From positions 8,938,243-9,002,242 of the forward strand of contig CP093829.1 in NCBI GenBank assembly GCA_033063855.1: 64,000 bases of DNA. The letters are read 5' to 3'. Each line of letters opens with the position of its first letter. Position 1 is the stretch's first letter. Below are positions 52,703-62,666 of the stretch, one piece after another. The position numbers and the translations under genes were made by a program. Source of the DNA: Smittia aterrima. Lineage: Eukaryota; Arthropoda; Insecta; Diptera; Chironomidae. The notes under the pieces are model-generated. The model was not told where the DNA came from. It did not search any database and saw only the letters and a program-made list of their open reading frames with translations.

Positions 52703-53930
52703 TCATAAAAAGGGTTCACTCTTGGATCCTTACACTGTTCAATGAGCATGATTGTGTTGACGGTTGAATAAATGTTTTTACATGAAACAAACAAAAACGA
52801 TGTTCTTTTACTTGCTCATCCTTCCCTTTCGCATCTAAAACTATTTCCGGGAGATTTCCTTCACAAAGACTTTCTAAATAATGTGAAAGTTCGTTGACAG
52901 TTTGATTTCTTCACTTCGATCCATTAGTTTTTCTTCTTGATCCGATAATTGAGTTTCAGCATTAACTTTCCGAAATGAAAAAGTTGTTTGTGTTTATGAA
53001 AATGTTTTCTTTTATTTTCTCGACATTTATTTTACAAGAAAGAAAAGTTTATCTTACAAAATTAGGTTAGCGACAATTGTGAAAAATTAATAAATAGAGA
53101 TGAGCGTCGAGAACGAGGACGATGTCAGCTTATCTGAAAGCAAAGAAATTTTCAATCAATTCATCAAAAGGAATTTAAGTTCAACGACTCTCTAAGTTAA
53201 TAACGATAATGAAGGGAAGTGATCTGATATCCTTTTCAACATTTTCTGATCAAAGGATCGTGAAGAACGAACAAACATTAATTTCCTTTTCAACTTGGAG
53301 CGATAATTTCATTTCATTTGTGAAATTACGTTGAGCGAAAATTGAAAACGTACAACTCTCCCTAGTCGAGATGTTCATTTCGTTTTGTGTCACTCGGCTC
53401 CTTCCTCTCACCGGAAATTTCATTTAAAGTAATAACTAAATTTGTGAATAATTTTTGCGCCTTTTAAAGCGGCTCACAATATTGCTTTCATGTCATTTAA
53501 ATACGATCTCTTCGTGTCTCCCTCGGAAGTGTTTCAACGAGATATCAACAAGTAAGTGAGACAACGAAATTTACATGACAATTTACGCCGGAAGTCGAAT
53601 TGAATAGAGGTGCGCATCATGTTTCATCGCCAGGTAAGTGAAATATATTTTCTCTTCTTGTCTTCGTCGAATGATTAATGAGAATAAATTAGATTCGAGA
53701 GCAATGGGAATGAACTCAATTTAAAAGGAATTCTTTTCAGTGCAATGGAATCTTCTGAAGTGATTTCTTTCTTTAAAGTTATCGTGAAATCTGTGACGAG
53801 CCAGTTTTTGTTTTTCGGCTTTTCCGACAAATCTTCTTTTAGTAAAAAAAAGAGTTCAGACTACGAGGCGACAATGATTTTAAATAAAAGAGGCTGAGAC
53901 ACTTGGAGGACATTGAAACTCACCGTTGAA
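52703..53930. other. Spacer upstream of the HES gene and downstream of tantalus
   Basis: About 1.2 kb with no coding region I can support on either strand. I looked for Su(H) sites (YGTGRGAA) that usually precede Notch-responsive E(spl) genes and saw no exact match here. Confidence 0.5.
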
Positions 53931-54482
53931 CTAAGAAATAACGGAAGATCCTTCGCCTACATCAGTTTTCGACTTAAAGTATTCCATGAACTTTGCCAGG
54001 GCGATCTTCTGCGGTTTCTTCTTGTTGCCTAAATATTTCTTGCTTCTTAATTTTCGCTTTTCCTTCAGAGCTTTTGTTAAATTGAGTCCATCGCAAATTG
54101 CAAGCATTCTCTTCATTTTCCGACCAGTATCCTTTGATGATGAGGCTTCTTCTTGCTCTTCAATAGATTCATCCTTCTCGAAAATCGTCTCGAGCAGAAC
54201 TGGCTTTAGTTTCACTTTCTTGTTAACGTTTAAGTAGAAGGACTTGACTTCCTTCTCAGTCTCGAATTGTAAGCAACCGTTTGAGTTCTTCTTAGGTTTC
54301 TGTAATTTTCTATTTCGGATTCGATGAAGTGAATCTTCAGAGGCAGTTCTTGTCTTAGTTCTTAGAGATCGTTTCGAGGAATTATTGTCTTCTCCATCGT
54401 TGAGTTGTTGATCTAAGGGTTCCTTCAGTTCGATTTCTAGTTGAGCCATGTTTGATAAGAGCGAAGATATTTCTTCTCCCAT
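53931..54482 (-). CDS. tant: Tantalus-domain nuclear protein
   Basis: A single open frame of 183 residues from ATG at 54482. The N-terminus (MGEEISSLLSNMAQLEIELKE) is followed by a basic Ser-rich segment. The centre has FYLNVNKKVKLKPVLLETIF (about residues 82-101), the core of the Tantalus-like domain shared by fly Tantalus and vertebrate PRR14/PRR14L. The C-terminal third is strongly basic (KEKRKLRSKKYLGNKKKPQK), consistent with nuclear localisation or DNA contact. Fly Tantalus binds the Polycomb-group protein Additional sex combs. This protein is shorter than I remember for the fly one. The domain match is from memory of the ETIFE motif, so the family call is moderately confident and orthology less so. 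It is 359 nt downstream of a co-oriented DNTTIP1-like gene. Confidence 0.6.
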   Translation of the reverse strand: MGEEISSLLSNMAQLEIELKEPLDQQLNDGEDNNSSKRSLRTKTRTASEDSLHRIRNRKLQKPKKNSNGCLQFETEKEVKSFYLNVNKKVKLKPVLLETIFEKDESIEEQEEASSSKDTGRKMKRMLAICDGLNLTKALKEKRKLRSKKYLGNKKKPQKIALAKFMEYFKSKTDVGEGSSVIS

Positions 54483-54798
54483 TCGTCGCAGAGATCAAAA
54501 CTTTCTAATTTACAAAAAAATTCTTGTCAACAAATTGTAAACAAAATTTTTGTTTCACTTTTTCTCACCGTTTGGCAATGATTGCTGTTAAGACGTTGAA
54601 CTATTTTCTAACACTATAACTTAACTAACGCTTTTAAATAACATTTAAAACTAAAATCAAACAGAGAACTCTGAAAATTAATTATTTAGTCAAAACTTTT
54701 TTCGAGTTTCAAATCACAATGTTCGAAAACATAAAAATTTGAAAAAAATATTTCGAAATTATCTCGTCCAACGAATTTAATTAAAGCGGAAAAATAAG

Positions 54799-54804
54799 TT
54801 TATT
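54799..54804 (-). terminator. Polyadenylation signal of the DNTTIP1-like gene
   Basis: AATAAA on the minus strand, 38 nt after the stop codon and 317 nt upstream of the tant start codon. It supports two separate, closely packed transcripts. Confidence 0.55.
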
Positions 54805-54841
54805 TCATCATTTATCATTAAAATATTTCTCATAATCTTGC

Positions 54842-55906
54842 TCAGAGTCGTTCAGCTACTTCCTTCTCCGTCTCTTTCGTGACAGAAGTCGAAGAAATTC
54901 CTTTATTGATCTCTCTCGTTGTGGTCAATGTCGTTTGCTGGTTTATGTTGGAAATATTCTGATTCAGGAGCTGACAAAGTTCGACGTGAGTTTGCTTGAG
55001 ATTCCGATTAGGTGATTGAATTATATGAAATATTGGCCGAGTCGTTGTTGAGGTTTGACTGGAATTTGTTGTAAATCTCGGAAGGAACTTTGTTTGCGAA
55101 CTCAAAGTTTGAAAAGGAGATTTCTCAATTTCTTGCAAGGTATTCGAAGAGTTAAAATATTTATTGTGAGGTCCTGTCGAGAGAAAGAATTGTCGCTTAA
55201 ACAATTGCTCGGTTTCTGAGTCGGTTCGTTTTCTTTTCAGAGCTTGATGGAGCAAACTCAAACTCGTTCCTTCAGCTTCTTGTTGCTGACATCCTTCGTC
55301 CGAGTCACTAACATTCATCTCAACAATACTTGAGATTGATGAACAAGTTGGTGAGGACAGAGATTCGTTTGATGATGGAAATTTCGTTTTCACGCATGAT
55401 TCAAAAAGATCGCGACAAATGTTGTTTATCTAAAAACATAGAAAATATATTTTCGATGAGCTTTCAGGATACGTAAACGAAACTTTTGAAAATGAAACCT
55501 TTTTTTGTTTCCATTTCTTAAATGAAAATCATTTAATTTATTCTTTTACCTGATCTCCTGTGATTGTCTCGTTTGTGTTCTTCTCAATATTTTTAATCGC
55601 TGGATGGAAGAATGTTTGGACAAAGTCTGTCATCAAAGCTTGAATTTTCTCATTGAAAAAGTATTGAAGATTGTCTCTCAGAAGATTGAGTGAGTCAACT
55701 CCTTCCATCGATCCTTGTTTGCGCTTTTGAATCGCATTGTAAACACTTGCAGCAGACTTCTTAAAAAGAGAAGAATTAAAATAAAAAGTTTTCATGCAAA
55801 ATTCATTTTCGATATTTACAGATTTTATTGAAGCGCAATCACTCAAACTTGAATCTGAATATGAGTTCATTGAGGGTCTCCCGTTTGTATTCCTCTCAAT
55901 GTCCAT
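54842..55906 (-). CDS. DNTTIP1-like protein (N-terminal dimerisation domain)
   Basis: Three exons, 55820-55906, 55550-55759 and 54842-55429, give 294 residues. After a Ser-rich start, residues about 47-112 read SLNLLRDNLQYFFNEKIQAL ... HPAIKNIEKN ... INNICRDLFESC. This follows the pattern of the dimerisation domain of DNTTIP1 (TdIF1), the scaffold of the MiDAC histone deacetylase complex (LLR..LQ...NEEIQ ... A..N ... CR...E). The remaining 180 residues are Ser/Thr/Gln/Asn-rich with a basic patch (KRKRT). I could not recognise the AT-hook or C-terminal DNA-binding part of DNTTIP1, so the C-terminus is divergent or lost. The first intron (55760-55819) is 60 nt, contains no in-frame stop and ends in a pyrimidine tract plus AAG. 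If retained, the protein gains 20 residues. A minus-strand AATAAA at 54799-54804 lies 38 nt after the stop. Confidence 0.6.
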
Positions 55907-57732
55907 TATGATTAGACTTTATCAGCGATTTAAAAATATTTTCACGAAAGGAAAACTTTCGAGGAAAACTGTTTCGTTTTCAATATTGTGACAAGAAAAA
56001 TCCTTTGAAACGATGGAAGATGAAAATTACGCTTTCGAGTTTACAATTGTTGAAAACAACCAAAATCTGAAAAGTAAAAGCTTCACGTTTAATCTCTTTG
56101 TGGAGAGCTCCGCTAATCTTCTTTAAATAACAAACAAAAGAATTCAAAAAACCTTTTTAATGGAATTACTTCAAACTTGAGACCTTAAATTTTATTCATT
56201 TCAATAATTTTATTTCAATTTATTTGTTTATTTAAGAAAAGGAAAAGTTCTAGAACTCTTCAAAACAGCGAAATTCTTATTATTCTAACATAAAACAGTT
56301 TCTTTTTGCTCGTGCAGACGCTAAAAAGCGTCTGCTTATAAGATGTTTTTGCTCTTTCGTTCAAAACTTTGTCTTGCAGTTTCATTAATTTATTATTTAA
56401 ACTAATTGTTATTGTGCACAAGCAATTGCCTTCTAAGTTGTGGATTCAAGTGAAAGAAATTGTGTTAAGCTGATCCACAAGTTACTTCTCCATCGCAAAT
56501 TATGAACTGTTTGCTACAAAACATTTTATTGGACTTTTGGGTCGTTGATTCGGGGAACACAAGTTTTTAACGTTCTTTTGAAAAAAAATCTTTGATTAAA
56601 TATAAACGTTCACACTAAGTTTAGATATTCATAGAAAAATTTACTCTTCCTTGGATGCCGCGAAGGTCTTAAACGATCCACCGTGACGATCATTCTCCGG
56701 ATCTTTCGAGTGTCTTCGCCCTCGCAGCTCCTTTATTGAGATTTCCTTACAAGCTAATTCCATGTTTCCTTTGTAATATATGTTTACTCATTTAGGTTTT
56801 TCTTGTTACTCATTTAAGTTGGATTTCGGGTTTCCTTTCTCACATTTCGGAAAGAGATTGACGAAGAAAATAATTCGAAATTTATCTCTCTTTGATACCT
56901 TACAAGTGTCTTTCTTAAGTATTAAAACTTATTTGTTTGTCATCAAATATGAAAATATTATTATTTTACGAAGTGGTTGTGATGAGCTTTTCTGAATTGC
57001 ATGCTTTACGTGTTTCCTCTTTAAGCCCATTTTTCATTGAAATTGAAATTTTCTTGAGACAACTTTTAATGCTTAGACTTGACAGAATGAAGATTGATTT
57101 ATTAAGGATTCCATGATGATCTCTCTCATAGCAGGATGAAGAATTGTGAAATGGATGAAACGAAAGATGCCAACAAGAAGAATATTCTACGACAGCTGGA
57201 AGATTTTTTGATAGAACTGGGAGATTTATCACCATGAGATAAAAGTTTTGATCTTACATTTTATGGATAATTTGCGCTTCGATAAGACGACAATTCATCT
57301 TTTTTGCTCTTTATGTTTTTTAAAATTTGAGAACTTCCGAGAACTAACAGTTTCGAGCCGCAAGGAACCATTTCATCATTTGAATTAGATCTGTTAAAGC
57401 TTTGTGAGTTCATATTTGTGTTTACTTCCGAGATGGCAAATCGAGTGTTTTGGCTGCGTCTTCTGTTTCATTTCGCAGTTCAAATCTGCTGATATATCGA
57501 ATTCCTTTTTTGATTTTCACAATCTCCATCTCTTAATGATTCTATCTGTTATTCAAAGAACACAAATGTATTTCTGCTTAATAAATATTCCACAATGCTC
57601 GTCAACGCGTGTTTTTTGTGATTCTTTTCCTCTTTCATCTGTTTTGTTGTGTTTTTGATTTACCTTGTCGTTTATGCTTATAGACTAATAATTCTGCTCG
57701 CTACGTAGCAACACCGAAAACGATTCACGAAT
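55907..57732 (-). other. AGO1 3' UTR and spacer
   Basis: No coding region is supported; frames up to 89 codons match nothing. The AGO1 3' UTR starts at 57732. Minus-strand AATAAA words occur at 57098-57103 and again in the AT-rich stretch around 56195-56235, so the UTR could be about 0.6 or 1.5 kb. The leader of the DNTTIP1-like gene occupies the left end. A perfect 9-bp hairpin lies at 56314-56335. Confidence 0.5.
56314..56335. repeat. Perfect 9-bp hairpin with AAAA loop
   Basis: GCAGACGCT, AAAA, AGCGTCTGC: a GC-rich stem in very AT-rich surroundings, downstream of AGO1. It is not followed by a T-run that would suggest Pol III termination, and lacks the histone stem-loop sequence. Confidence 0.8.
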
Positions 57733-60700
57733 TTAAGCAAAATACATGACTTTTTTGGTATCAGCGTGTACTGTAATCGCTCGAGCCATTGCTCCTGGTG
57801 TTCTGTCTTCGGAACATCCACTCTGGTGTGATCCTTCTCCGGAATCGTGTTCCTTTTCAACCAAGTGATATCTAAAAAATAAATTTAATGATTAACATTT
57901 CTTTGATGAGAATGAAATAATTTTACCTGGCTCGGAAAGCGACAAGATGTGCATAGTATGCTGGCGCTGGAATGGAAACAGATCGCGTGCATCTAACATA
58001 AGTGTGACAGAGCTGATACGTTAAACATTGTAACTCATCGGAGTCGAAGTGGTTGTCATCCCACAAAACGTGGTAATGTGAAGGACGACTTGTGCCCTAT
58101 TAAGATAAGAATTCAAAATAAATTTTTTGATAATAAAAAAAACTTTTTAACGAACTTACCTGAATACCTTGATGACTGCAAAGATAGAAATCGAATTCTG
58201 TTGGATGTGTAATACCGACATCAACTGTCGTTCCGGCTGGAATATTTCCTGACTTGCCACTCTGCTCTTTTTTATCTGCGCAGAACAATCGAGTGTGATG
58301 ACGTTTCTGTACAACGATGAAGGTGATACCAGGACGATAGTCAGCTTCGAGTTTAATACATGCTTCGCGAATTGCGGTCAACTCATGTTGCAAGATGTGT
58401 GGGAATTGTCCCTCGGATACGCCATCGCGATATAGAATAATTCTGTGGGGTTTATAACCGCCAGTTGATTTGTAGAACATCACGAGAAGTTCACGGACCA
58501 TGCTGCTTAATTCTTGAATCATCTCTTGACGATGTTGTTGGACTCTTACTGTAGCTGCATAACGAGATGGATGAGCATCCATGGAACCCACGACAGCTGC
58601 AATCGACGGCTTCTTGTTATCACCAGCGGGAGGATGAGTAACGTCAGCTCCGAGGAAAATGACAGGTTCGTTAAATACTTTCGGGCGAATAGATGGAACC
58701 AAAATTGAGTTGATTCCGCCGAGCTTCACATTGATCTTTAAGCAAAGATTTGAAAGTGTTTGGGGTGAAGTTTTGTTGACATTCTTAGCTTGCACACATT
58801 GTGTTGCCATTCCGAGAACTGTATCACCGACACGTTTTACTTCAGCTACAAACGAAGAATTTGTTTAATTAAATTTGTTTAGAGAAGTTTATATTGTAAA
58901 TCTTACCGTAAACTGGTGTCTTCCCTGGAAGAACTACGACAACCAATTGAAGTTGGTTGAATGAGTTTTTCAAGTAACGGAACATCGGTTCAACTTGATC
59001 AGGGCCAGTTGCGTATTTGCAGAAGCATGGTTGTCCAATGATTGGCATTCCAGCGTCGTTCGAAATCTTTTGTAGCTGCTGTGTGAAATTTCTCAATGCA
59101 TCTTCTCGAACTGTCCTTTGTGGAGCGAAACAGGCGATAGCCCAGACACGAATCTCCACGCCGGTGAAGAACTGCTTTCCTCGCATATCCCAAACGCCTT
59201 GATTTGGCGATGCCAAGCTGACCTTGTTCTGCGAAGACATTGCAACCTTTTCTTGCTGATTTAATTACAGTTTCTTATAAAATCATAAGTTCAAGGCCGA
59301 TGGAGAACATTTCTCTTGTGTTATCTCCATCGGCAGTGAAAGAAATAAATTTTGCGTCAAACGTGTGAAAATGAAAATCAAGTTCAAAGTGTCGTGAAAG
59401 CTTCAAAAATGAAATAAACTCTTTTCTTTTTTCAAATCCATCCGATGATACGCATTGGCATCAAAATAAACTCACTTGTCCACTGATGCTCGAGACTCGT
59501 CCGCCGTATTGAAGCTTCGGTGGCGGCAAGACGCGACCTCTAACTTCCATCATGTTGTTGCTGATTGTAAGTCCAAACTCTTGGACATATGAATCATTGT
59601 TAAAATCTGCACGACGAACCAAATTGTTGATCTCGCGTTCACTAAAATTATTAAATTAAGGAAATGAGTCAACTTGTTTTTTGAAACTCGTAATTTAAGA
59701 GCTTACCGATCAGGTGCTGATCTAGCTGTGGCTTTAATCATGGTTGACGTTTGCATATCCGTCAACTTTTTAATACAACGCTGTCCAGCGACAATGTTAC
59801 ACACTTCGAGCGGTAAATATGTGTGTTTATGTTCCTGTCCGACTTGCAAGCATGGCAAGTGAGGGTAGCGCAATTTCATCTTGTATTTGTCAAGGAAATA
59901 CTTTGCCACGGTACACTCAACAGTTTGGCCATTGTCCAATTGAAGCGGGAAGCTTTGCATCTGAGCTGGGCGACGAGTCACGTTGCAAACGCGGTACTTT
60001 CTACGCATTGTACCGCAATGAGTGATTTCAATCTTCAGACCCTTAATTTCCTTGGTGAATTTGACACGTTGCGAATCAGTGAGTGGTTTGCGTTGTTCGT
60101 TTATGTCACGGATGTCGAGAACTTCGCACATGAATTCAATGACTGGCTGTGCTTTGTAGAAAGCAGTGGCCGATACGTCAATATTCAACATCATTTTCCA
60201 TTGCGATGGACGAACGCTCTGATGGAAACCGAACCAGACTTCACGACCTCCTCCTAATGGATGATAGTAACCGTCTGGAGAGCTGAAGAAACTTCTTCCA
60301 ACTGGCGTGTATGTCATGCTAGGCAAGTGACGCATGACAACGTCCAAAGCGAGAATAGCATCGTAAGGAATTTGACGAGTTCGACCTTCCAATGCTTCTT
60401 CGAGATTGAAGAGTGAAACCTGAGCAACCCATTTAATGGTTACTCGGAAAACTCGATCTTTTCCTTCTCCCGGCAATGTGACTTCGAGTTCAACGCGGTC
60501 GTTTCCGATTGGCAAGGGATCGCGTGTGTACAAGTTGTTGCGACCATCGAATACTGGCTTCAAAACTCCGAAAATCTTGCTGTACGCGTGAACCATCGTT
60601 TCGATAATCTCACGGTTGACCTTTCTCGGGCATTTGTCAGGTTGGATGTTGATGTCATAGTGATGAACGAAACCCCGTGGCATCGTTATTTGAAAGTGAT

Positions 60701-62664
60701 TTGCGCGCAACAAAATTGGACGACCTTCGCGTCCCAAATTTGGTCGTCGAGGGCATGTGAAAACTGGTAGATCTGGAGGTGCGGGTGGAGTGGCAACGAC
60801 TCCTGTTATGCTTGGCGTAATATTACCAGCGGTAGTTGCAGTCGCTGTCGGAACTGTTGCTCCAGTTGGAGGAGCTAAAGGGAAGAAGAAAACATCAGCA
60901 CGTGTAGACAGAAAAAAAAGGTGACAGATAATTTTGAGTCTGTAACAGATGATTAGAAACACAAATATTTACAAATCCTCTGCATCCACTTAAAAAATTG
61001 TTAATGTCATGAAAAATATTTTTTACAATTTGTGCTGGTTGGTAAGTCACATAAATAATATTTTTTACAAAAAGATTTTCTGCTTTTCTAATCATCTGCA
61101 AATTCTCTGCATCGCAAAATAAGATTTTTAGTTAGAAAGTTAATTTACGTGAAAGCGTATCGAAGCTTGTCTGCGACTGAGAGGGACTTGGTGGCCTTGG
61201 CGGCGACGAAGTCCATGATGATTCTATAAAAAAAAATAAAAATAGTTATTAAGTCTAAGAGCTAAATAGATCACATGAACAGTTTTGTTTCGTTTACACA
61301 AAAATCACGATGACAAAGTCGAGAACCATTTTGAATGAAAGTAAACATTTCACTGAAGTTAAAAGGAGGGGCAACATAATCTGATAAGAACAAAGTTTGC
61401 ATTCTGAATTCTCATAACTATGAGAGAATAAAAATATTTGTAAACATTTTTCTACGAAGAATTTGTTTGTTTGTTGCGCTTTTCGATTTAACCCAAGCAT
61501 ACAAAAGTCTGGTCTGTGTTTTAACTTTTTTTTGCGTCGCTTATTTCAGCAAAAATCGAAATGTTATTCAAATTTAATTTTCCTGCTTAAAGATCGCAGC
61601 GTCGACTATGGAAAACTATTTGAACTTAGTGTCGTTGACCTAAAAACATTTGTTTCATCCAATGGTGGTAGCCAGTGTTTACTTGAGAGAAAAATATTCA
61701 ATGTAGAAGTAAAGAAATAGGTTGTACGCATATCTGTTCTATGCTCGCGTTTGCGATGTATGTGTCGACATTTAATGTGATTTGTAATTTTCCTCGCGAC
61801 TTCTTTTCTTTTCCAAAACCACTCGAGTTCTCTTAAATACACTTATCAGTTCACATCGAGCTCAATGATTGACGAATAAATCCATTTTCGTGTCTTCGAA
61901 TAAAGAATTTAGTGTGGCCCCATTTTCCACTCCGACATTTTTTAACTTTTTTTTTTACAACATAAATTTTTCATAAAACTTTTTACAGCAGTTAAACTAA
62001 TCATGATCACCAGTGAATATTCCTTTTGTGCAATTTAAATTTTCTTTCACATTTTGCAAGTGGCAAAGTTAGTTCACAAGCTAGAATATTGACAGAGGAG
62101 CGAGTGCAATTTTTCTTAGTCTCGCAAGTCCATTAACCATTTTCCCCGTGCGAGATATTTCAAAAGCGATTTTCGGCTACTCACGCTGTCCTACTGGAAA
62201 CATTTTGACGTAAAAATATCACACAACGCTATTAGAGGCACAGAATCATACAAAAACACGCGAAATCGCACTGCGAATATTCAAATTAATTAAATTTGTT
62301 TCTCGTGAATTTGATTTGACTTCTATTCGACTGAAACTGGTCGACGGTTTGAGTGTGTAAAAAAAACAAAATGGCGAGGCTTTGTATGAAACTACGAAAT
62401 TAGTTTGAATCTTTCCGTTAAATTGAAAGAAAAATTATTTGAAATGTTTTCTCCGGTTTCGAAATTATCAAAATAATTCGTTCACGTCATCAAGATTAAT
62501 AATTTAGAATTGAACTTACCTCTCTCACCAAACGGCTTTCCTCCGATTCCATTGATTCCATTCATCCCATTGAGTCCATTATGCATGTGTGTCAAGTCAT
62601 TAAAGTCATTAAAATTAAGGATAGGATGAACTTGAGTTGGCCCATTCTGCTCCATGTCGGACAT
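57733..62664 (-). CDS. AGO1: Argonaute-1 (miRNA effector)
   Basis: Eight coding exons for the longer form: 62520-62664, 61149-61223, 59707-60874, 59476-59641, 58907-59228, 58160-58845, 57927-58096 and 57733-57871. They encode 956 residues ending in the family's invariant YFA. The order is a low-complexity N-terminus, N domain, PAZ (about 316-437), linker and MID (about 520-680), then PIWI. The slicer tetrad is complete: D693 (GADVTHPP), E733 (QQHRQE), D766 (YRDGVSEGQ) and H904 (YYAHLVAF). The insect-type insert QYGGRVSSISGQNKVSLASP is present where mammalian AGOs are shorter. AGO1 loads microRNAs and recruits GW182 to silence mRNAs. The start at 62664 (MSDMEQNG) is immediately preceded by a splice acceptor at 62667, so a non-coding first exon lies upstream. 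The 75-nt second exon (SSPPRPPSPSQSQ) is a multiple of three and could be skipped in frame. Confidence 0.97.
59290..59340 (-). repeat. Stem-loop in AGO1 intron
   Basis: Within the 247-nt intron 59229-59475, GCCGATGGAGA (59296-59306) and TCTCCATCGGC (59324-59334) form a perfect 11-bp inverted repeat around a 17-nt loop. After a 2x2 mismatch the outer TTCA (59290-59293) pairs with TGAA (59337-59340). The hairpin is about 51 nt in all. Confidence 0.8.
60946..61115 (-). repeat. Inverted and direct repeats in AGO1 intron
   Basis: In the 274-nt intron 60875-61148, CAGATGATTAGAAA (60946-60959) and TTTCTAATCATCTG (61085-61098) are exact reverse complements 125 nt apart. The same interval has a direct repeat (CAAATCCTCTGCATC near 60972 and CAAATTCTCTGCATC near 61099) and two copies of ATATTTTTTACAA. 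The pattern suggests local duplication plus inversion. Confidence 0.75.
62185..62203 (-). CDS. AGO1: Alternative coding first exon of AGO1
   Basis: The minus strand reads ATG TTT CCA GTA GGA CAG C then GTGAGT, a 19-nt coding exon in phase 1, the same phase as the other first exon. Joined to 61223 it gives MFPVGQQSSWTSS..., close to the MYPVGQ start I recall for insect AGO1 isoforms, and a protein of about 914 residues. Upstream at 62324-62344 the minus strand contains CAGTTTCAGTCG, with an initiator-like TCAGTC, so a separate promoter inside AGO1 intron 1 is plausible. Start and donor are seen; promoter use is inferred. Confidence 0.7.
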
Positions 62665-62666
62665 TA

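Noticed and set aside
59819..60257. 144-codon plus-strand frame inside AGO1
   Set aside because: Complete overlap with the well-supported PAZ-region coding exon on the minus strand.
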